The position numbers and the translations under genes were made by a program. Under the pieces are notes generated by a model. It saw only the letters and a program-made list of their open reading frames with translations, made no database searches and had not been told where the DNA came from. A DNA stretch of 9,244 nucleotides from JAGVWT01 sp964538405 (GTDB lineage: Archaea > Nanobdellota > Nanobdellia > Pacearchaeales > GW2011-AR1): contig CAZIET010000028.1 of assembly GCA_964538405.1 (NCBI GenBank), positions 1 to 9,244 on the forward strand. Reading direction: 5' to 3'. Positions 5,103-9,244 of this stretch are shown piece after piece (the first letter of the stretch is position 1; every line of letters starts with the position of its first letter).

Positions 5103-6395
5103 ATGAAAATTACTGGGAAGGTTCAGCCTGGAGATTATGTTGAGATTCATCTGATTAAGAAGATTTACGAAGGAGTTTTGTTACAGGTTCCTGAAGATGA
5201 AAAAGGAATAGTTCTTTTGAAACTTGATTCTGGATACAATATAGGATTCAATAAAAAGGATTTACTGGAAATAAGGCTTGTAAGAAAAGTGGTAGAGAAA
5301 AAAGAAGAGTTGGAAGCAAAGAAATCTCCTGAAAAGCCAAATATTGCAATGATAATAACGGGAGGAACGATTGCTGCTAAGCTCAATCCAAGAAAAGGAG
5401 GAGTAGACTGGCTTGACACTCCTGAAAGTCTGTTCAAGTATTATCCGCAAATGTTTGAGAAAGTGAATGTTGTGAAGGTTGAAGTTCCATTCATGAAGGC
5501 TTCTGAAGATATGGATTACAAAGACTGGCAGAAAATTGCTAAAGCCACTGAAAAATTTCTTAATGATGGAAATATCAAGGGAATAATCATAACTCATGGA
5601 ACTGACTTCTTGCATTATACTTCCGCTGCCCTGAGCTTCTTTTTGAAAAATGTAAACAAGCCCGTGGTTTTGACTTATAGCCAGAGAAGTATTGATAGGG
5701 CAAGCAGTGATGCTAACTTGAATTTGCAGTGTGCAGCTCTTGCTGCCATTTCAGATATTGCAGAAGTGATGCTCGTTGGACATGCAAGTTCAAATGATGA
5801 TTTTTGCTACGCAATGCCAGGAACCAAAGTTCGCAAGCTACATAGTTCAAGGAGGGATGCCTTCAAAGTTATAAATGGAAAACCTTTCGCAAAGATTTAT
5901 CATGACAGAATTGAAGTTATTTCTGATTACAGAAGAAGAGATAGTAAATTAAAAGCTAAAGTTGACTTGAAATTTGAAGAAAAAGTCGCTTTAGTTAAGA
6001 TTTATCCTGGACAAGATCCCGGGATTTTAGATCATTATGTAAAGGAAAAGTACAAAGGCATTGTTTTGGAAATGTCTGGATTGGGGCATGCTCCTACAAG
6101 ACGTGCCAGGAAAGGATGGACAAGAAAATTAACTGAGATTCAAAGAAAAGGAATTATTGTTTGTGCCGCTGCTCAGACTATTTATGGAAGGCTTGATCCT
6201 TTGGTTTATTCAAATGGAAGGGAAATGCTTGGAACAGGGATTATTTATCTGGAAGACATGTTAAGTGAAACTGCTTTGGTAAAATTAGGATATGTTCTTG
6301 CAAGAGCGAAACATCCTGTTGAAGTAAAAAGATTAATGCTAACTAATATGGCACATGAATTAAATAACAGATTGGAATATGAAGATGGATTATAA
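5103..6395 (+). CDS. gatD: Glu-tRNA(Gln) amidotransferase subunit D (asparaginase-type)
   Basis: GatD releases ammonia from an amide donor and passes it to GatE for conversion of Glu-tRNA(Gln) to Gln-tRNA(Gln) in the cytoplasm of archaea. The 430 residues are of typical family length. Residues 1-60 form the GatD-type N-terminal beta domain (PGDYVEI...YEGVLLQ). An L-asparaginase-like catalytic region follows: TGGTI with the first catalytic Thr89, THGTD with Thr167 and Asp168, and GTKVRKLHSSRRDAF with Lys245. These are the equivalents of the Thr-Thr-Asp-Lys set of asparaginases and of characterised GatD. The C-terminal section carries LEMSGLGHAPT and the ending NMAHELNNRLEYE. All key residues are present, so it should be active. 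It is preceded by its own TATA-like box, has no leader, and overlaps gatE by 17 bp, so the two subunits are made from one transcript. Confidence 0.95.
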   Translation: MKITGKVQPGDYVEIHLIKKIYEGVLLQVPEDEKGIVLLKLDSGYNIGFNKKDLLEIRLVRKVVEKKEELEAKKSPEKPNIAMIITGGTIAAKLNPRKGGVDWLDTPESLFKYYPQMFEKVNVVKVEVPFMKASEDMDYKDWQKIAKATEKFLNDGNIKGIIITHGTDFLHYTSAALSFFLKNVNKPVVLTYSQRSIDRASSDANLNLQCAALAAISDIAEVMLVGHASSNDDFCYAMPGTKVRKLHSSRRDAFKVINGKPFAKIYHDRIEVISDYRRRDSKLKAKVDLKFEEKVALVKIYPGQDPGILDHYVKEKYKGIVLEMSGLGHAPTRRARKGWTRKLTEIQRKGIIVCAAAQTIYGRLDPLVYSNGREMLGTGIIYLEDMLSETALVKLGYVLARAKHPVEVKRLMLTNMAHELNNRLEYEDGL

Positions 6396-7818
6396 AAAAA
6401 TTGGATTAAAGTGCGGTCTGGAAATCCACCAACAATTAGACACTAAAAAATTATTCTGCAATTGTTCTTCTATTTTAAGAAACGACGAACCAGATTTTGT
6501 TGTTGAAAGGAAATTGCATGCTGTCGCAGGAGAAAGCGGAGAAGTGGATGTCGCTGCAAAATACCAAACCTCATTAGATAAGACATTTGTTTACCAAGGA
6601 TATGATACAACTTGCCTTGTTGAATTGGATGAATCTCCTCCATATGAGATAAACAAAGAGGCTTTGATGATTGCTTTGCAGATCTCTGAACTGCTTAATG
6701 CAAAAATTTTTCCTTTAACTCAGATAATGAGGAAGACCGTTGTTGATGGAAGTAATACAAGCGGATTTCAAAGAACTGTTTTAATCGCGTATGATGGATA
6801 TGTGGAAACAAAAGAAGGAAAAGTTGTAATTGATTCCATTTGCCTTGAAGAGGACTCAGCAAGAATAATTTCACAAACAAACAAGGAAGCTATCTACAGA
6901 TTGGACAGATTGGGAATTCCATTAATTGAAATTGCGACAAGTGCAGACATTAAATCTCCAGAACAGGCAAGAGAAGTTGCATTCCATATTGGAAGCATTC
7001 TAAGAAGTTTCAAGGTAAAAAGAGGAATTGGAACGATAAGACAAGACGTGAATGTTTCTGTAAAGAAAGGAGCAAGAGTGGAAATAAAGGGAGTACAGGC
7101 TCTTGACATGATTCCTAAAACAGTTGAATTGGAAGCCAAAAGACAACTGGAATTGGTACAAGCAAATAAAAAAGTAGAATCACAAGTAAGAAAAGCTCTT
7201 GTCAATGGAGAAACTGACTTTCTAAGGCCAATGCCTGGAGCTGCAAGAATGTATCCTGAAACAGATTTACCTTTGTTGAAGATTTCAAGAGACATGATGA
7301 ATGAGGCAAAGAAGACTATGCCCAAATTGAAGGAAGAAATTCAGAAAGAATTGCAAAGTCAAGGATTGAATCCAGAAATGATGAAACTTTTATTCAAGGA
7401 AGGAAAGATAGAAGAATACAAACTATTGCTACAAGTTGTTGACAATCCAAATTTGGTTGCTAAGGTCTTGCTTGTATATCCCAAAGAAATCGCAAGCCAT
7501 AGAAAATTAACTGAAGAACAAATTGATGAGATTTTTGCTATTCACGTTCTTGAATATATTTTACATGCTTTTGAAAATAAGAAAATTTTGGAATCTCACA
7601 TAAAACATGTCTTGGACAAGGTTGCTGGTGGAGAAAGTGTTGAAAAGGCAATAAAAGTGGAGAAACATGATGAATATTTGCTTGAAGAAAAGATAATGAA
7701 AATAATAAAAGAAAAACCAGGATTGTCTCTAAATGCCTATATGGGTTTGGTCATGAAGGAACTTAAGGGAAAAATCAGTGGCGAAGAAGCAATGAATATA
7801 ATTAAAAAGTATCTTTAA
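6379..7818 (+). CDS. gatE: Glu-tRNA(Gln) amidotransferase subunit E, short form lacking the AspRS-like insertion
   Basis: GatE, a GatB paralogue, binds Glu-tRNA(Gln), activates its glutamate with ATP and amidates it with ammonia from GatD. Family motifs present: GLEIHQQLDTKKLF at 13-26, CLVELDESPP at 79-88, MRKTVVDGSNTSGFQRT at 117-133, CLEEDSARII at 155-164, RLDRLGIPLIEIAT at 174-187, GTIRQDVNVS at 218-227 and RVEIKGVQALDMIP at 233-246. RPMPGAARMYPETDLP at 283-298 leads to the helical and tail domains. At 479 residues it is about 140 shorter than usual GatE (~620). The gap falls at residues ~260-280, exactly where other GatE proteins carry an AspRS-like (GAD) insertion. Cys12, Cys27, Cys29 and Cys79 could bind metal. 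The start is 6379 or the ATG at 6385: GGA at 6374-6376 is better spaced for 6385, and both overlap the gatD end. The frame is intact throughout, so this looks like a natural short form. Confidence 0.93.
   Translation: MKMDYKKIGLKCGLEIHQQLDTKKLFCNCSSILRNDEPDFVVERKLHAVAGESGEVDVAAKYQTSLDKTFVYQGYDTTCLVELDESPPYEINKEALMIALQISELLNAKIFPLTQIMRKTVVDGSNTSGFQRTVLIAYDGYVETKEGKVVIDSICLEEDSARIISQTNKEAIYRLDRLGIPLIEIATSADIKSPEQAREVAFHIGSILRSFKVKRGIGTIRQDVNVSVKKGARVEIKGVQALDMIPKTVELEAKRQLELVQANKKVESQVRKALVNGETDFLRPMPGAARMYPETDLPLLKISRDMMNEAKKTMPKLKEEIQKELQSQGLNPEMMKLLFKEGKIEEYKLLLQVVDNPNLVAKVLLVYPKEIASHRKLTEEQIDEIFAIHVLEYILHAFENKKILESHIKHVLDKVAGGESVEKAIKVEKHDEYLLEEKIMKIIKEKPGLSLNAYMGLVMKELKGKISGEEAMNIIKKYL
7802..7809 (+). 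promoter_or_regulatory. Possible TATA-like box for aspS inside the end of gatE
   Basis: TTAAAAAG lies about 24-25 nt upstream of the aspS ATG (7830). The 11 bases between gatE and aspS show no Shine-Dalgarno match. Both points fit a leaderless start of aspS from its own promoter, but the sequence is weak and AT-rich, and read-through from gatDE is equally possible. Confidence 0.3.
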
Positions 7819-7829
7819 TAAATTCTAAT

Positions 7830-9119
7830 ATGAAAAATAGAATCCCAATTGAAGAAGTTTTCAAAGGAAAGAAAGCAAGTGTTGAACTTGCTGGTTGGGT
7901 GCATAATTCCAGGGACTTAAGCAAGGTTAAATTCATAGTTTTAAGAGATTTTTCAGGAATGATTCAAGTCACAGGAATAAAAGGGAAAACATCGGAAAAA
8001 ATATTTAAAGAAATGGAAAAAATCCCTAGAGAGTCAGTTATTTATGTAAAGGGAAAAGTTGTTGATTCGAAACAAGCTCCTGGAGGAAAAGAAATCAATC
8101 CCGAGGAATTGATTGTGATTAATGCTGCAGAAGATTTGCCTATAGATGTTCCATTCAACCCAAATGATGAATCAAAAACAGAATTGCCAAAAAGACTTGA
8201 TTACAGGTTCTTGGACTTTCATAGGAAAAAAACACAAGCAGTATTCAAAATTCAAAGTACAATTGCAAATTCATTCAGAGAGTTTTTCTATAATAAAAAT
8301 TTTATAGAAATGCAACCACCATGCATAATTTCTTCGTCTTCTGAAGGAGGAACCGATCTGTTTGAAGTGAAATATTTTGAGAAAAAGGCATATTTGGCAC
8401 AATCTCCACAATTGTACAAACAAATGGTTGCATGTTCAATGGAAAAGACTTTTATGATAACTCCCGTTTGGAGAGCTGAAAAACACAATACTACAAGACA
8501 CATTAATGAGATAAGGCAGATGGACATTGAAATCGCATTTGCAGACCAGTTTGCTGCGATGAAATTAATGGAAGAAGCAGTTCAACACATTGTAAAACAG
8601 GTCATGGAAAGAAACAAGGAAGAACTTGAATTTCTTGGAGTTAAATTAAAAGTTCCAAAAGCAGTTTATTTATCATATGAAGAAGCAATAAGGAAAATTG
8701 AAGGAAAGCAAGGAGAGGATTTTACCCCAGAACAGGAAAGGAAATTATGTGAAATGCACAAAGGAGATATTGTTTTCACTCATTCATGGCCTTCTGCATT
8801 GAAACCATTTTATATCATGCCAAAAGAGGGAAAGAAAGATGCGAAATTAAGCGAGGGATTTGACGCTCTTTATGGGGGAATGGAAATTTCTTCCGGAGGG
8901 CAAAGAATACATTTACCTGAATTATTGATTGAAAGAATAAAATCAAAGGGATTGAACCCAAAAAACTTCAAGGATTATATTGATTCGTTTCGCTATGGTT
9001 CACCCGAGCATAGCGGATGGAGTTTAGGATTGGAAAGATTGACGCAAGTTATATGTGGGTTAGATAACATCAAAGAAGCTACAATGTTTCCTAGGGATAG
9101 GGATCGTTTGACTCCTTAG
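7830..9119 (+). CDS. aspS: Aspartyl-tRNA synthetase, archaeal type, predicted non-discriminating
   Basis: A class IIb synthetase that charges tRNA with Asp. The 429 residues match archaeal AspRS (~430-440). The N-terminal OB-fold anticodon domain (1-105) contains VELAGWVHNSRDL. Class II motif 1 is at ~149-165 (FFYNKNFIEMQPPCI). SEGGTDLF is at 171-178, AQSPQLYKQ at 190-198, motif 2 at 215-236 (RAEKHNTTRHINEIRQMDIE) and EISSGGQRIH at 352-361. Motif 3 is at ~396-404 (GWSLGLERL), with the usual ending FPRDRDRLTP. The anticodon-domain positions that separate Asp-only from relaxed archaeal enzymes are, from my alignment, His25 (Trp26 in the discriminating Thermococcus enzyme) and Pro84 (Lys85 there). 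Both match the relaxed state, so it should also make Asp-tRNA(Asn), the substrate of GatCAB. It follows gatE by 11 bp. The functional class is inferred from two residues. Confidence 0.95.
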   Translation: MKNRIPIEEVFKGKKASVELAGWVHNSRDLSKVKFIVLRDFSGMIQVTGIKGKTSEKIFKEMEKIPRESVIYVKGKVVDSKQAPGGKEINPEELIVINAAEDLPIDVPFNPNDESKTELPKRLDYRFLDFHRKKTQAVFKIQSTIANSFREFFYNKNFIEMQPPCIISSSSEGGTDLFEVKYFEKKAYLAQSPQLYKQMVACSMEKTFMITPVWRAEKHNTTRHINEIRQMDIEIAFADQFAAMKLMEEAVQHIVKQVMERNKEELEFLGVKLKVPKAVYLSYEEAIRKIEGKQGEDFTPEQERKLCEMHKGDIVFTHSWPSALKPFYIMPKEGKKDAKLSEGFDALYGGMEISSGGQRIHLPELLIERIKSKGLNPKNFKDYIDSFRYGSPEHSGWSLGLERLTQVICGLDNIKEATMFPRDRDRLTP

Positions 9120-9136
9120 ATTTCTGTTTCATAAGA

Positions 9137-9144
9137 CTTAAAAA
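9137..9144 (+). promoter_or_regulatory. TATA-like box for the gene starting at 9166
   Basis: CTTAAAAA(C) is centred about 25-26 nt upstream of the ATG at 9166, which has no Shine-Dalgarno site, only a T tract, before it. The spacing is the same as for gatB, gatD and the antitoxin, supporting another leaderless start. Confidence 0.45.
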
Positions 9145-9148
9145 CAAA

Positions 9149-9165
9149 TTTTTAATGGTTTTTTT
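9149..9165 (+). terminator. Possible T-tract terminator after aspS
   Basis: T5 (9149-9153) and T7 (9159-9165) lie 30-46 bp after the aspS stop on the transcribed strand. Archaeal RNA polymerase commonly terminates at such U-rich stretches without a hairpin. They also form the region just before the next start, so their role could be incidental. Confidence 0.35.
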
Positions 9166-9244
9166 ATGAAACTTAGAAAACTAAGTGCTGAAAAATTCAT
9201 GAAAAGATTTCTTGAAGGTGAAAGAGATTTTTCGGGACTTTATT
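9166..9244 (+). CDS. Start of an unknown gene, possibly pentapeptide-repeat-like (3' partial)
   Basis: ATG at 9166 opens a frame that runs off the right edge: 26 codons, beginning MKLRKLSAEKFM and ending GERDFSGLY. The GERDFSG string resembles the entry into pentapeptide-repeat proteins (A(D/N)LxX solenoids), whose first turns often read GxRDFSG. With so little sequence this is only a hint. Start choice is supported by the TATA-like box about 26 bp upstream and by the absence of any earlier in-frame start near it. It probably forms a separate transcription unit from aspS. Confidence 0.5.
   Translation, partial: MKLRKLSAEKFMKRFLEGERDFSGLY

Noticed and set aside
6894..7325. Open frame of 143 codons on the - strand inside gatE
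   Set aside because: Fully inside a clearly conserved gene, no promoter or recognisable protein; a shadow of GatE codons.
1..9244. CRISPR arrays, rRNA or tRNA genes, transposase or integrase genes
   Set aside because: No regularly spaced direct repeats, no RNA gene signatures and no recombinase-type protein were seen; nearly all bases are in assigned genes.

Overview
The window looks like AT-rich archaeal DNA, most plausibly from a small-genome DPANN-type lineage (Woesearchaeota/Pacearchaeota-like). This placement is inference from gene content and style, not from a marker tree. Support comes from gatD and gatE, which are known only from archaea; an archaeal-type AspRS; very tight gene packing; AGA/AGG-dominated arginine codons; and TATA-like boxes lying about 26 bp upstream of start codons that have no leader (leaderless transcription).

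Left third (1-3093, + strand): three tightly packed genes for cell-surface proteins. The first is cut by the left edge. It is an Asn/Ser/Thr-rich secreted fibre-like protein with tandem repeats, dozens of N-glycosylation sequons, phage tail-fibre-type stalk motifs and a C-terminal domain resembling those at the tips of phage fibres. One base later starts a signal-peptide protein with a low-complexity Thr/Gly/Ser linker, two predicted beta-sandwich domains and a C-terminal membrane anchor. One base after that starts a small multi-spanning membrane protein. Together they look like a surface appendage or adhesin unit; no exact function can be assigned.

Middle (3082-5102): on the - strand, gatB meets the surface operon tail-to-tail with a 12-bp overlap. 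Upstream of it lies a two-gene MazF/PemK-like toxin and ribbon-helix-helix-like antitoxin module. A 76-bp gap (5027-5102) holds two divergent TATA-like boxes, one for the antitoxin and one for gatD, plus an AT-rich inverted repeat that could be an autoregulatory operator.

Right (5103-9119, + strand): gatD-gatE (17-bp overlap) and then aspS. These genes fit together. GatDE converts Glu-tRNA(Gln) to Gln-tRNA(Gln). GatB belongs to GatCAB, whose GatA and GatC are not in the window. The AspRS carries His25 and Pro84, the pair associated with non-discriminating archaeal AspRS, which would make the Asp-tRNA(Asn) that GatCAB amidates. The organism probably makes both amide aminoacyl-tRNAs indirectly. 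GatE is unusually short because the AspRS-like insertion domain appears to be missing. The window ends with the first 26 codons of another gene behind its own TATA-like box.
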